Source: a bacterium
GTDB taxonomy: Bacteria > Elusimicrobiota > Elusimicrobia > UBA1565 > UBA9628
Direction of reading: 5' to 3'
DNA: 45,856 nt
NCBI GenBank assembly: GCA_021796015.1
Contig: JAJYOT010000007.1
Location: 1 to 45,856 of the forward strand
Shown piece by piece: positions 6,852-14,390 of this stretch. Numbering within the stretch: the stretch's first letter is position 1; every line of letters begins with the position of its first letter. The translations under genes were made by a program, and so were the position numbers. The notes beneath the pieces were generated by a model that was given only the letters and a program-made list of their open reading frames with translations, was not told where the DNA came from and searched no databases.

Positions 6852-8291
6852 TCAAACCTCCGTGGATTGTAAGACAGGGATCTGTTTATTTCCGCGATTT
6901 TTTAAAAATTGATGAGAGGCTTCGGCGGCTTTTCGCCCCGAGCGGATGCAGTCGGGGATTCCGATGCCATAATAAGAAGACCCCGCCAAGAAAATCCCCG
7001 GCAAATCCCTCAGACATGATTCTATTCTTTTGAGGCGAAGGCCGTGTCCGACGGAATAGACCGGATGGGCCTTGATCCATTTATAAACGCGAAATTCCTC
7101 GGGGTTTGATTTGAGCCCTAAAAGGCCGGATAATTCCTGATGCGCCAGTTTTGCGATTTCGTCTTCATTTTTGGAGAGAAGGGCTTCTCCGGAAGACGAG
7201 TTTCCCTCAAAAAAAACTCGAATCAGCGCTTTATCCGGACTGGCGCGATGCGGAAACTTTGATGAACTAAAGGTTGCCGCCATCAATGAAGAAGACCCAG
7301 TTTTGACCGCGACAAACCCGTATCCTTTAAGAGAATGAGAGACGGACTTTCGGGAATAGACGAGATTAGCGACCACGCTTGAGGTAAAAGGAATCTCCGA
7401 TAAAGCCGATGAGAGTTCTGGAGAAAAATCGGCGCAGAGAAGGGAGGCTGAATTGGCCGGAACGGCCAACACCACGCTATCGGCGAAAAAAGTTTCTTTT
7501 TCGGTTTTAACCATCCAACCTTTGTGTTCTCGTTGAAGAGACAAAACGGGAAAATCTCTCCGTAAGGTTTTGGACGACAGGCTTTGGACTAAGGCATTGG
7601 AAAGGCTGGACAAGCCATCTTTAAGGGTCATAAAAGCGACCGGGCTGGGCTTGGATTTGGAGAGAGACTGAAAAAGCCCGCCGCGTTTCTCCATATCCCG
7701 CAGATGCGGGAAAGTGGAGAGAATACTAATTTGGTCGGAGGAAGCGGCATAGATTCCAGAGAGAATTGGGTTGGCGATTTTTTGGAGAAATTCCGGCCCG
7801 AACCGTCGGGAAATAAAGGAGGCCAAAGATTCGTCTTCGGTTCCCAGTTTAGGAGGCGCCCAAGGCTCCATTAAGACCCGTAGTCGTCCGTTAAAACTGA
7901 GCAAGCTGGAAAAAAGGAAGGGAATGATTTTAGAAGGAATAAGCCCCGTGCCCTTGGGGAGGGAATAAAGTTTTTTCTGATGGGAAATCCATACCCTGGA
8001 AATGTTTTTATTGGCCGGCACGATCTCCTTTTCCAGTCCCAATTCTTTGGATAAATCTAAAGCCTCGGGTTTTAGGCTGAGAAAACTATCCGGCCCCCCC
8101 TCGGTTAGAATTCCTCCCGAGCGATCGGTTATAATTTTTCCGCCCGCGCGGGGAGAAGCTTCGAGAATAGAAATTTCGATTTTTAAATCCGGTTTTCCCG
8201 CTAATTGGTTGATTCGATGCGCGCAGGCAAGGCCTGAAATTCCCGCTCCGATGACGACGACTTTTCGCGGGGAATTTTTTGAATTATCCAT
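6852..8291 (-). CDS. hemG: protoporphyrinogen/coproporphyrinogen oxidase, FAD-dependent (HemY type)
   Basis: Flavoprotein that oxidises a porphyrinogen to the porphyrin late in haem synthesis. The 479 residues start with the FAD dinucleotide fold VVVIGAGISGLACAHRI (GxGxxG at 15-20), followed by SPRAGGKI and EGGPDSFLSLKPEALDL, typical of HemY-type oxidases. The C-terminal flavin motif is GIFLAGSSYYGIGIPDCIRSG. The start overlaps the hemE stop by eight bases, so the two are co-translated. No hemH (ferrochelatase) or hemQ is in the window, so it cannot be decided whether protoporphyrinogen or coproporphyrinogen is the substrate. Confidence 0.94.
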   Translation of the reverse strand: MDNSKNSPRKVVVIGAGISGLACAHRINQLAGKPDLKIEISILEASPRAGGKIITDRSGGILTEGGPDSFLSLKPEALDLSKELGLEKEIVPANKNISRVWISHQKKLYSLPKGTGLIPSKIIPFLFSSLLSFNGRLRVLMEPWAPPKLGTEDESLASFISRRFGPEFLQKIANPILSGIYAASSDQISILSTFPHLRDMEKRGGLFQSLSKSKPSPVAFMTLKDGLSSLSNALVQSLSSKTLRRDFPVLSLQREHKGWMVKTEKETFFADSVVLAVPANSASLLCADFSPELSSALSEIPFTSSVVANLVYSRKSVSHSLKGYGFVAVKTGSSSLMAATFSSSKFPHRASPDKALIRVFFEGNSSSGEALLSKNEDEIAKLAHQELSGLLGLKSNPEEFRVYKWIKAHPVYSVGHGLRLKRIESCLRDLPGIFLAGSSYYGIGIPDCIRSGRKAAEASHQFLKNRGNKQIPVLQSTEV

Positions 8292-9297
8292 GAAAGGAAT
8301 GAACCTGGCGAATGGCGGCTTTGACTAATTGAGGGTTGGTTTGGGGAAAGAGCCCGTGCCCGATATTAAAAATAAAACCGCGTCTTGTTCCCGCCTGGCT
8401 CAAGATAGAATCAATTCCCTGTTTTAAGTTTTTGAGGTCCCCTAAAAGAAGAGACGGGTCAAGATTTCCCTGTAGAGCTTTGTTTCCAATTTTCCGGGCC
8501 GCGTCTTGAATGTCGATTCTCCAATCAACCCCGATTACGTCTCCCCCTGCGCGGGCAAAGTCTTCCAAAAATCCAGATTGTCCGGTTCCGAAATGAATGA
8601 CGGGGACTTTCGTTTTTTGCGCGTTTTGAATGAGCTTTCGGGAATGAGGCTGAATGTAATCGCGGTAATCCATTGGAGAGACGGCGCCAATCCAACTATC
8701 AAAAATTTGAAGAGCCTGAGCGCCGGCCTTAACTTGAAGATGAAGGTAATCCGAAAGAGTGTGGACTAATTTTTTCATCAAATCATTCCAGGCATTGGGA
8801 TGTTGGCGCATGAAAATTTTGGTTTTTAAAAAATCTTTAGACGGCCCGCCTTCAATCAAATAGCTGGCCAATGTAAAAGGCGCGGCCGAAAACCCAATCA
8901 AAGGGAGTCCCTGAAGAGGGGGGAGCGTTCGTTCTATCGCTTCTCCGACGAAGGCTAATTTATCGGAGGCTTTGAAATCTTTAAGCCGATTCAGGCAGGA
9001 CGGACGGTTGACAGGATTTTTAATCGTCGGCTTCGGAGAAAATTCGACTTTAATTCCCATGGGTTCTAAGGGAATCAGAATATCTGAAAAAATAATCGCG
9101 GCATCAAGTTCAAAGGCGTTGATGGGTTGAAGGGTGACCTGGGATGCGAGCTGAGGGGTTTTGGCGATCTTGAGAATAGAGTAATTTTCTCTGAGGCGGC
9201 GATATTCCTTCATGTAGCGGCCGGCTTGCCGCATAAACCAAATTGGGATTTTATCTACTTTTTCTTTTCGGCATGCGCGCAAGAAACGATCCCTCAT
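8284..9297 (-). CDS. hemE: uroporphyrinogen decarboxylase
   Basis: Decarboxylates the four acetate side chains of uroporphyrinogen III to give coproporphyrinogen III. The length of 337 aa is normal. Signature motifs are PIWFMRQAGRYMKEYR (residues 18-33), the substrate-cavity FSDILIPLEPMGI, and GFSAAPFTLASYLIEGGPSK. It ends with HGLFPQTNPQLVKAAI, a motif common to the family. It lies 12 bases after the CNNM-EIIA gene and overlaps hemG, so haem synthesis is encoded in the middle of a larger mixed cluster. Confidence 0.97.
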   Translation of the reverse strand: MRDRFLRACRKEKVDKIPIWFMRQAGRYMKEYRRLRENYSILKIAKTPQLASQVTLQPINAFELDAAIIFSDILIPLEPMGIKVEFSPKPTIKNPVNRPSCLNRLKDFKASDKLAFVGEAIERTLPPLQGLPLIGFSAAPFTLASYLIEGGPSKDFLKTKIFMRQHPNAWNDLMKKLVHTLSDYLHLQVKAGAQALQIFDSWIGAVSPMDYRDYIQPHSRKLIQNAQKTKVPVIHFGTGQSGFLEDFARAGGDVIGVDWRIDIQDAARKIGNKALQGNLDPSLLLGDLKNLKQGIDSILSQAGTRRGFIFNIGHGLFPQTNPQLVKAAIRQVHSFHG

Positions 9298-9309
9298 AAA
9301 GTAATGATA

Positions 9310-10821
9310 CTAATTCGCGGTCAAGGTGTCGGCGGCGCAAAGGGCATCGAATAGTTTTTCAGAAGTTTTGGCGGCCAAAAGAGTTTTTCGGAGACCTTCA
9401 TTAAAGGCAAAGCCCGCCAGCCGGCTGAGAATTCGTAGCTGAAACATCGGAATCGAAGCGGGCGTTAAAATCAGAAAAGCCAGACGAACCGGGATGTGGT
9501 CCGGAGACGGGAAAGAGACCGGTTTTGAGAACCGAGCGACGGCGATGAGAGGCGTTTTAAGTTCTGGAAGTCTTGCATGAGGAAAAGCGATGCCCCGCCC
9601 AAGCCCGGAGGAAAATTTAAGTTCTCTTTCCCAGGCGGCGTCGAAAACTTTCCGAGCGTCTAATTCCGGATGGGCGTTGGAAAGAAGTTTAGCCAAGGCC
9701 GCGATGGCAGATTTTCGGTCCAAGGCTTCTAGTCCCACCGCGACCGCGGGCAAGGATAAGGAATCCGTCAAAGACCAAACGGCTCCCCGGTCAAATTCGT
9801 CTTTGACTTCCCCAATGAGTTCTTCAACAATATCTTCAAGAGTGATAAGACCGGTGATAAGGCCTTTGTCGTTTTTAACCAAGGCCAGGTGAATTCCCCG
9901 ATCGGGAAAAGTCTTTAAGAATTTATCCAAATGGTCCGACTCCGCGACGAAGCTGACGTTTCTCTTTAAAGCGTTAAGATCGGGAGGCGTCGGGCTTTCG
10001 CGCAGGAAAATATCCTTGATATGGATGATGCCGATAGGATTATCCAACTCGCGGTAGCAAAGCGGATAGCGGGAATAACTTCTCTCTTGAATGATGTGGA
10101 GGTTTTCCGACCAACTTTTATCGACATAAAGAGCAGCGATTTCTTCTCTCGGCGTCATGGTTTCTGAGACCGTCGTTTGCCCGATGTTAAAGAGGTTTTC
10201 AATTAAAAGCAGTCTTTCGATGGGGATAGAGCCTTTTTCTTGAGTTGAATAAAGTAGAACCCGCATTTCTTCTTCGCCGACAATCGGATCATTTTCCCCC
10301 GCGGGTTTAAGGCCTAATAATTTTAAAACGCTCATCGAGCAAAAAGACATGAAGGCGATGGGCCAGCGAAACAGATTGGCGAAGAGTTTAAGAGGGAGAG
10401 CTCCCCAAAGGGCGATAGGTTCTGATTTTTGAAGAGCAATTCCTCTGGGAAGTAATTCGCCAAATAAAACGTGAAGCCAGGTTAAAAAAACAAGCGCTCC
10501 GGCTAGTGAAAGGGCCGTTAGGGCTTCGGGCCCCAGGGGAATCCAGGGATGAGTCTTGAGATGGCGGGCAATGAGAGCCGCTAATTCCGGTTGCGCAATC
10601 CAGCCTAAAGCGATGGCGATGAGGGTCATCCCCAGTTGAATGGCGGCCAGATAATGGTCGAGTTTCTTTTGTATCTCGATGACTCTTAACGCTCTTGAGT
10701 TTCCGCGTTTGGATAAGACTTCCAGCAGAGAAGGTCTCACCCTTACTAAGGCGTATTCCATCAGAACAAAGAGGGCGTTGAGTGAAATAAGAAGGGCGGC
10801 GATTAAAAGCGCGTGGGGCAT
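9310..10821 (-). CDS. CNNM/CorC-like transporter (DUF21 + CBS pair) fused to a PTS EIIA domain
   Basis: A 503-residue inner-membrane protein with three modules. Residues 1-170 are a DUF21/CNNM transmembrane domain with about four helices (LLIAALLISLNALFVLMEYA, LGMTLIAIALGWI and others). Residues 215-340 are a CBS pair (TMTPREEIAAL; RYPLCYRELDNPIGIIHIKD; GLITGLITLEDIVEELIGEV). Residues 355-500 are a PTS EIIA type-2 domain (fructose/mannitol/nitrogen family) with the phosphorylatable His415 in GLGRGIAFPHARLPELKTP. Ordinary CorC/HlyC relatives (Mg2+ or Co2+ efflux, metal homeostasis) end in a small CorC_HlyC domain instead, which I do not see here. The fusion suggests control of ion transport by a phosphotransferase relay. 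Domain calls are by motif only. Confidence 0.88.
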   Translation of the reverse strand: MPHALLIAALLISLNALFVLMEYALVRVRPSLLEVLSKRGNSRALRVIEIQKKLDHYLAAIQLGMTLIAIALGWIAQPELAALIARHLKTHPWIPLGPEALTALSLAGALVFLTWLHVLFGELLPRGIALQKSEPIALWGALPLKLFANLFRWPIAFMSFCSMSVLKLLGLKPAGENDPIVGEEEMRVLLYSTQEKGSIPIERLLLIENLFNIGQTTVSETMTPREEIAALYVDKSWSENLHIIQERSYSRYPLCYRELDNPIGIIHIKDIFLRESPTPPDLNALKRNVSFVAESDHLDKFLKTFPDRGIHLALVKNDKGLITGLITLEDIVEELIGEVKDEFDRGAVWSLTDSLSLPAVAVGLEALDRKSAIAALAKLLSNAHPELDARKVFDAAWERELKFSSGLGRGIAFPHARLPELKTPLIAVARFSKPVSFPSPDHIPVRLAFLILTPASIPMFQLRILSRLAGFAFNEGLRKTLLAAKTSEKLFDALCAADTLTAN

Positions 10822-10840
10822 GGTTTCCTAGGCTTTATCA

Positions 10841-11383
10841 TCAATCTAATTTTGGCAAATCTTTAAGGACTTGAGTCAAAATTTTTTTAAGCTCCCAGTT
10901 TTTTTGGGTCAAAATTTTAAGGCTGGTGGCCGATTCGAGCGTTGGGCGATTGTTGACGTTGATCCCGATGCCGATGACCAGCCAAAAAAGGCGAGTTTCA
11001 TTTCCCGAGGCTTCGATGAGAATGCCGGAAATTTTTTTCCAAGTTTCGCCTTCTTTCGCGTAAATATCGTTGGGAGGTTTGATTCTCGTCTCAACGGAGG
11101 CAACCTTTAAGAGAGCTTGGGAGACAGATTCCGCCGTTTTAAGGCTCAACTTCGCCAAAACCCGGGGGGATAAGCTCGGCCTTAGAATTAAGGAAAAATA
11201 AAGCCCGCCCTCGGGCGATTCCCAGGTTCTCTCCATGCGGCCCCGCCCCGATTTTTGCCTTCTAGCCCAAACCAAGGTTCCGTTCTCGGCGCCCTCTTCG
11301 GCCAAGGTCTTGGCCGTATTCTGAGTCGATTCCATCTCCTCGGCATAGACTAGGCGCGAAATTCCGGGAAGAGAGTTTTTCAT
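10841..11383 (-). CDS. birA: biotin--[acetyl-CoA-carboxylase] ligase, monofunctional
   Basis: Activates biotin with ATP and attaches it to the carboxyl-carrier protein of biotin-dependent carboxylases. The chosen start, ATG 11383 (MKNSLPGISRLVYAEEMEST), gives 180 aa; an upstream in-frame ATG at 11437 would add 18 residues that overlap the SET remnant. Motifs: SGRGRMERTWESPEGGLYFS (biotinyl-AMP loop GRGRxxR), KPPNDIYA with the ligase Lys, and KISGILIEA. No N-terminal helix-turn-helix is present, so it is an enzyme only and not a repressor. The C-terminal SH3-like domain also appears to be missing, making it a minimal ligase. Confidence 0.92.
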   Translation of the reverse strand: MKNSLPGISRLVYAEEMESTQNTAKTLAEEGAENGTLVWARRQKSGRGRMERTWESPEGGLYFSLILRPSLSPRVLAKLSLKTAESVSQALLKVASVETRIKPPNDIYAKEGETWKKISGILIEASGNETRLFWLVIGIGINVNNRPTLESATSLKILTQKNWELKKILTQVLKDLPKLD

Positions 11384-11387
11384 GGCG

Positions 11388-11657
11388 TTAAGGTTTGAGA
11401 TCGATGGGCGCGGTTTTGAACCAGTAGTTCTTTCCATAATCTTGCAAAATTTGCCGGCCCTTGGAGATGGGACGCTTCGCGACGAAGATCACTCGCAGAA
11501 GTCCTCCATGGAAAATATGGAGCCGGCGGGCATTGTGCCTTTTGCTTGAGTGGTTGATGAAGCGGATTTCATTGCCTTCATTTTCAGAATCGACGGCGTA
11601 GGACGACCATGGATTGCCGCTTACCCCAGCAAGGTAAGCGCTAGCCAAGGGACTATG
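11388..11657 (-). pseudogene. C-terminal remnant of a SET-domain protein
   Basis: An open frame of about 89 codons, closed upstream by a TAA at 11660-11658, reading as the second half of a SET lysine-methyltransferase domain. It has the AdoMet/lysine-pocket motif GNEIRFINHSSKRHNA and, after VIFVAKRPISKGRQIL, the catalytic-Tyr end QDYGKNYWF. The first half of a SET domain (GxG and the YxG motifs) is absent, and there is no ATG and no ribosome site; only a TTG at 11648 could serve, and that overlaps the end of the membrane-protein gene by 28 bases. I read it as a truncated pseudogene, although a translated fragment coupled to that gene cannot be excluded. Confidence 0.6.
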
Positions 11658-11935
11658 TTAAGTAGAGCAACATACCAAAGGATTCGTCGGAATATTATAC
11701 GGCCGGGAACCTTTTTGGAATCCAGATAAATAAGAGTTATTAAGAGGCAAATGAACTCGGAACCCACCCCAAATGGAATGAAATACATTGCAAGACCAAG
11801 CGCTAGCCCATCGCCGCTTGCTCCATTTGAGGTAGTCACTATTACGCATAACCATGCCGGAGCGCTGCCTATCAAGCTGCTCCAAAATGCCCATTTCATC
11901 GCTTTGCTTTCAGACGCTGAATTATTTTGCGCCAT
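11621..11935 (-). CDS. small multi-pass membrane protein, unknown function
   Basis: 104 residues from the ATG at 11935, which has AGGAGG seven bases upstream. After a short polar N terminus (MAQNNSASESK) there are three or four hydrophobic helices (about residues 14-31, 38-63 and 82-104) separated by a basic loop DSKKVPGRIIFRR. I recognise no family. It lies directly upstream of the SET-domain remnant, in a small accessory patch between the birA cluster and the divergent oxidoreductase gene. Confidence 0.6.
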   Translation of the reverse strand: MAQNNSASESKAMKWAFWSSLIGSAPAWLCVIVTTSNGASGDGLALGLAMYFIPFGVGSEFICLLITLIYLDSKKVPGRIIFRRILWYVALLNIVPWLALTLLG

Positions 11936-11946
11936 ATGCCACCTCC

Positions 11947-12072
11947 TCACATTCTTTGGGCCGTTGTTAAATTGAGACATCCAGAGATCGGCGTCGCTGT
12001 CGTCGGTACTTTTTCTAGCTTAGCATAACATCGCTCCAGGAATTCCTTCATAAACTCCTCTGCGTCCTGCAT
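11947..12072 (-). CDS. possible 41-residue protein, doubtful
   Basis: ATG at 12072 opens a frame of 41 codons ending 11 bases before the membrane-protein start. The translation begins with a charged, helix-like stretch (MQDAEEFMKEFLERCYAKLE) and ends in a Thr/Ser-rich tail. It could be a tiny leader gene, the end of a decayed larger gene, or chance. GGGATGG just before the ATG is a poor ribosome site. Confidence 0.25.
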   Translation of the reverse strand: MQDAEEFMKEFLERCYAKLEKVPTTATPISGCLNLTTAQRM

Positions 12073-12126
12073 CCATCCCATGCGTCAATTTTACCTTTCT
12101 TTGCGCAAACTCCTAAAATAAGAAGA

Positions 12127-13122
12127 GTGAATTCCAAAATTCCCGCATCTTGCCGCGCCGTCTTGGTTGATTCGGCGTCGCGGAAACTGGTTTTGGGAAG
12201 CGTCCCCGTTCCCTCTCCCGGTGCGGGAGAAATTCTGATCAAGGTCTTGGCGATAGGAGTCAATCGCCTCGATCTCGATCAGAAAAAGGGGAATTACCGC
12301 CTTCCCGCCGGGGCTTCTCCGGTTCTGGGGCTTGAGGCGGCGGGAACCGTCGCGGCCGTCGGGAAAGGGGTCTCCCGCTATAAGACCGGAGATCGCGTCA
12401 TGGCCTTGATGAACGGCGGGGCCTACGCGGAATATGCCGTCTCTCCCGAGGAGACGGCTCTCCCTATTCCGCCCCGGTCGAGCTTTGAGGAAGCCGCCGC
12501 CGTTCCGGAGGCGTATTTGACTGTGTGGTCGAACGTGTTCATGGATGCGAAACTTAAACCCAAAGAGGTTCTTCTCGTTCACGGGGGAGCGAGCGGGGTG
12601 GGGTCGGCGGCGATACAAATCGCGAAGTCCTTCGGTTCCGTCGTCGTCGCCGCGGCCGGATCCGATGAAAAAGTGAAATTTTGCCTGGAGCTCGGGGCCG
12701 ATTGCGCCATCAACGATCGCGAGAAAGATTTCGAGGCGGAGGCCTTGAAATTTCTCGGCTCAAGAGGCGTCGACGTCGTCTTTGACTGGATCGGGCCCCG
12801 ATACCTCCAAAAACATTTGTCGCTTTTAGGGCGCCGGGGGAGATTGGTTTTCATCGATTCGCGGACGGAAGGAAACCTTTCGATAGACCCCGGCCTCCTC
12901 ATGCGGAAAAATCTCATCATCACCGGTTCCCTTCTTCGCCCGAGGCCCTTGGAGGAAAAGCGCGGGATTTCCGACGAGGTCAAGCGCCATCTTCTCCCGA
13001 AGCTCGCGTCAGGAGAACTCAAGCCCCGGGTTTCCGAGAGTTTTCCGCTGGCGCGCGCCGAGGACGCTCATCGCGCGATGGACTCCGGCAAGATTCTTGG
13101 AAAAATAGTTTTGACGGTTTGA
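12127..13122 (+). CDS. NADPH:quinone oxidoreductase family (zinc-free MDR) protein
   Basis: Medium-chain dehydrogenase/reductase of the quinone-oxidoreductase branch (QOR/PIG3-like), 331 aa, from a GTG at 12127. The N-terminal GroES-like fold has VLAIGVNRLDLDQKKGNYRL and PVLGLEAAGTVAAVGKGVSR. The nucleotide fold has VHGGASGVGSAAIQIAKSFG, where AxxGxxG favours NADPH. The catalytic-zinc Cys and His of true alcohol dehydrogenases are missing, so a one-electron or enone-type reduction is likely. The actual substrate is unknown. It stands alone, divergent from the accessory patch and 62 bases upstream of a sigma-factor gene that has its own promoter. Confidence 0.88.
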   Translation: MNSKIPASCRAVLVDSASRKLVLGSVPVPSPGAGEILIKVLAIGVNRLDLDQKKGNYRLPAGASPVLGLEAAGTVAAVGKGVSRYKTGDRVMALMNGGAYAEYAVSPEETALPIPPRSSFEEAAAVPEAYLTVWSNVFMDAKLKPKEVLLVHGGASGVGSAAIQIAKSFGSVVVAAAGSDEKVKFCLELGADCAINDREKDFEAEALKFLGSRGVDVVFDWIGPRYLQKHLSLLGRRGRLVFIDSRTEGNLSIDPGLLMRKNLIITGSLLRPRPLEEKRGISDEVKRHLLPKLASGELKPRVSESFPLARAEDAHRAMDSGKILGKIVLTV

Positions 13123-13142
13123 GCCGCCGCGGATGATTCCAT

Positions 13143-13169
13143 TGAAACCAAGCCGTGGGTTTTTTCGTA
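13143..13169 (+). promoter_or_regulatory. ECF-type promoter of the 13185 sigma operon
   Basis: TGAAAC (13143-13148) and CGTA (13166-13169) separated by 17 bases match the ECF consensus best known from Bacillus SigW (TGAAAC-N16-CGTA). It lies just before the sigma ATG at 13185, which suggests autoregulation. A start site 8-10 bases after CGTA leaves only a few leader bases and no visible ribosome site, so the transcript may be near-leaderless. Confidence 0.6.
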
Positions 13170-13184
13170 GTCTTTGATTGACCC

Positions 13185-13751
13185 ATGACTCGGCATGAAG
13201 AAGACCTCCTCGCGGTTCGCCGCTGTTTGAATCAGGATCCGGCCGCTTTTCGAGATATCGTCGAACGCTACAAAAACCAGATATTCAGCTTGATTTTTCG
13301 CCTGGTGCGAAATTCATCCGACGCCGAGGATTTGTCCCAAGAGACCTTCATTAAAGCTTTTAAGAATCTCGCCTCTTATGATCCGGCTCATCCCTTGATT
13401 ACCTGGCTTTTCAAAATCGCCCATAACAGAGCCATTGATTTTCTCAGGGCCAAAAAACCCGAAGCAGTTTCCATTGACGAGGATGAAGTCGGCGCATTTC
13501 CGGAACCTTCGACTCCCATCGAGAAAGAGCTGGAAACCGTTTTGCGGCGGGAATTTCTCGACGGGATATTGACTTCCCTCCCGCCCCTTTACAGGGAAGC
13601 GTTGATTCTGCGGCACAAAGAGGGATTGGATTTAAAGGAAATGGTCGAGGTTTTGCAGATTCCGGAAGGCACCGTAAAGATCAGGTTGTTTAGAGCTCGG
13701 AAGGCGCTCAAGGAAAAACTGGAGTCCGTGGGCGGAGAAGCCGCGGCATGA
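13185..13751 (+). CDS. ECF RNA polymerase sigma factor
   Basis: Sigma-70 family ECF factor, 188 aa. Region 2: AFRDIVERYKNQIFSLIFRL, SSDAEDLSQETFIKAFKNLA, then ITWLFKIAHNRAIDFLRAKK. Region 4: LTSLPPLYREALILRHKEGL, helix-turn-helix LDLKEMVEVLQIPEGTVKIR and LFRARKALKEKL. It directs polymerase to promoters controlled by the anti-sigma encoded 45 bases downstream. An ECF promoter at 13143-13169 immediately precedes it, so it probably drives its own operon, which continues through four envelope genes to 17783. Confidence 0.95.
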   Translation: MTRHEEDLLAVRRCLNQDPAAFRDIVERYKNQIFSLIFRLVRNSSDAEDLSQETFIKAFKNLASYDPAHPLITWLFKIAHNRAIDFLRAKKPEAVSIDEDEVGAFPEPSTPIEKELETVLRREFLDGILTSLPPLYREALILRHKEGLDLKEMVEVLQIPEGTVKIRLFRARKALKEKLESVGGEAAA

Positions 13752-13796
13752 AACCTTTTTCCCGCGTTTTACGTAATCTGTAGCGAGGAGATTAAA

Positions 13797-14390
13797 ATGG
13801 ACTGCGAAGAAATAAAAGCGAACCTCGAGGAAATCCTGGATCAAGCTTCGGATTCGCGCTTATTGACGGAGGCGAAACGGCATTGCCTTGAATGCGCTCC
13901 CTGTTCGGCGCGCTATGAGGAACTCCGGCAGTTTTCGCGGGCGATGTCCGCTCTTTCCTATTTTTCTCCCCGACCGGGCTTTGCGGGAGATGTCTTGGCC
14001 GCCTTGGGAATTCAAGAAGCCGCCGAGGCGTTGCCGGAATGGATTGGTTGGGCGATAGGGGCTTTGAGCTCGCTTGTGTTTTGTTGGGTCATCGGAATTT
14101 TGTTTTTGATCCGCTCCCGGTTGAGTTGGAATAAAGTCTTGGCCGCGATTAGACTGATTCACAATCCGGAACGGATGGAAGTTTTGCTTCGGTTGCGGCT
14201 TGCCCGAGCCCCTTTGATGATGGAGCCGTTTTCGCGGGCATTACGCGCGGTAGGGCGTTTCGCGGCTCCCCGGGCCGCCGATTTGTCTTTTCAATTGGCC
14301 GTTGCGGCGCTGATCGCCGGAATCTTCATGGTTTCCGTTTTACGGCAACCGCCTGTTGGCCGCGAAAATAAAAAATGGAGGATGGTATGA
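13797..14390 (+). CDS. membrane-anchored zinc-finger anti-sigma factor
   Basis: Anti-sigma factor with an N-terminal zf-HC2 domain (HCLECAPC, His29-Cys33-Cys36, the HxxxCxxC signature) facing the cytosol. One membrane helix (about residues 82-105, IGWAIGALSSLVFCWVIGILFL) and a second near 165-182 follow. The 197-residue protein fits the class that holds an ECF sigma at the membrane until an envelope signal arrives. AGCGAGGAG about six bases before the ATG is a good ribosome site. Its stop overlaps the next start as ATGA, coupling it to the beta-helix protein. Confidence 0.88.
   Translation: MDCEEIKANLEEILDQASDSRLLTEAKRHCLECAPCSARYEELRQFSRAMSALSYFSPRPGFAGDVLAALGIQEAAEALPEWIGWAIGALSSLVFCWVIGILFLIRSRLSWNKVLAAIRLIHNPERMEVLLRLRLARAPLMMEPFSRALRAVGRFAAPRAADLSFQLAVAALIAGIFMVSVLRQPPVGRENKKWRMV

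Noticed and set aside
12091..12618. Minus-strand frame of 175 codons opposite the oxidoreductase gene
   Set aside because: Composition is that of an antisense shadow (Arg/His/Gly rich) and the plus-strand frame is an unmistakable MDR enzyme.
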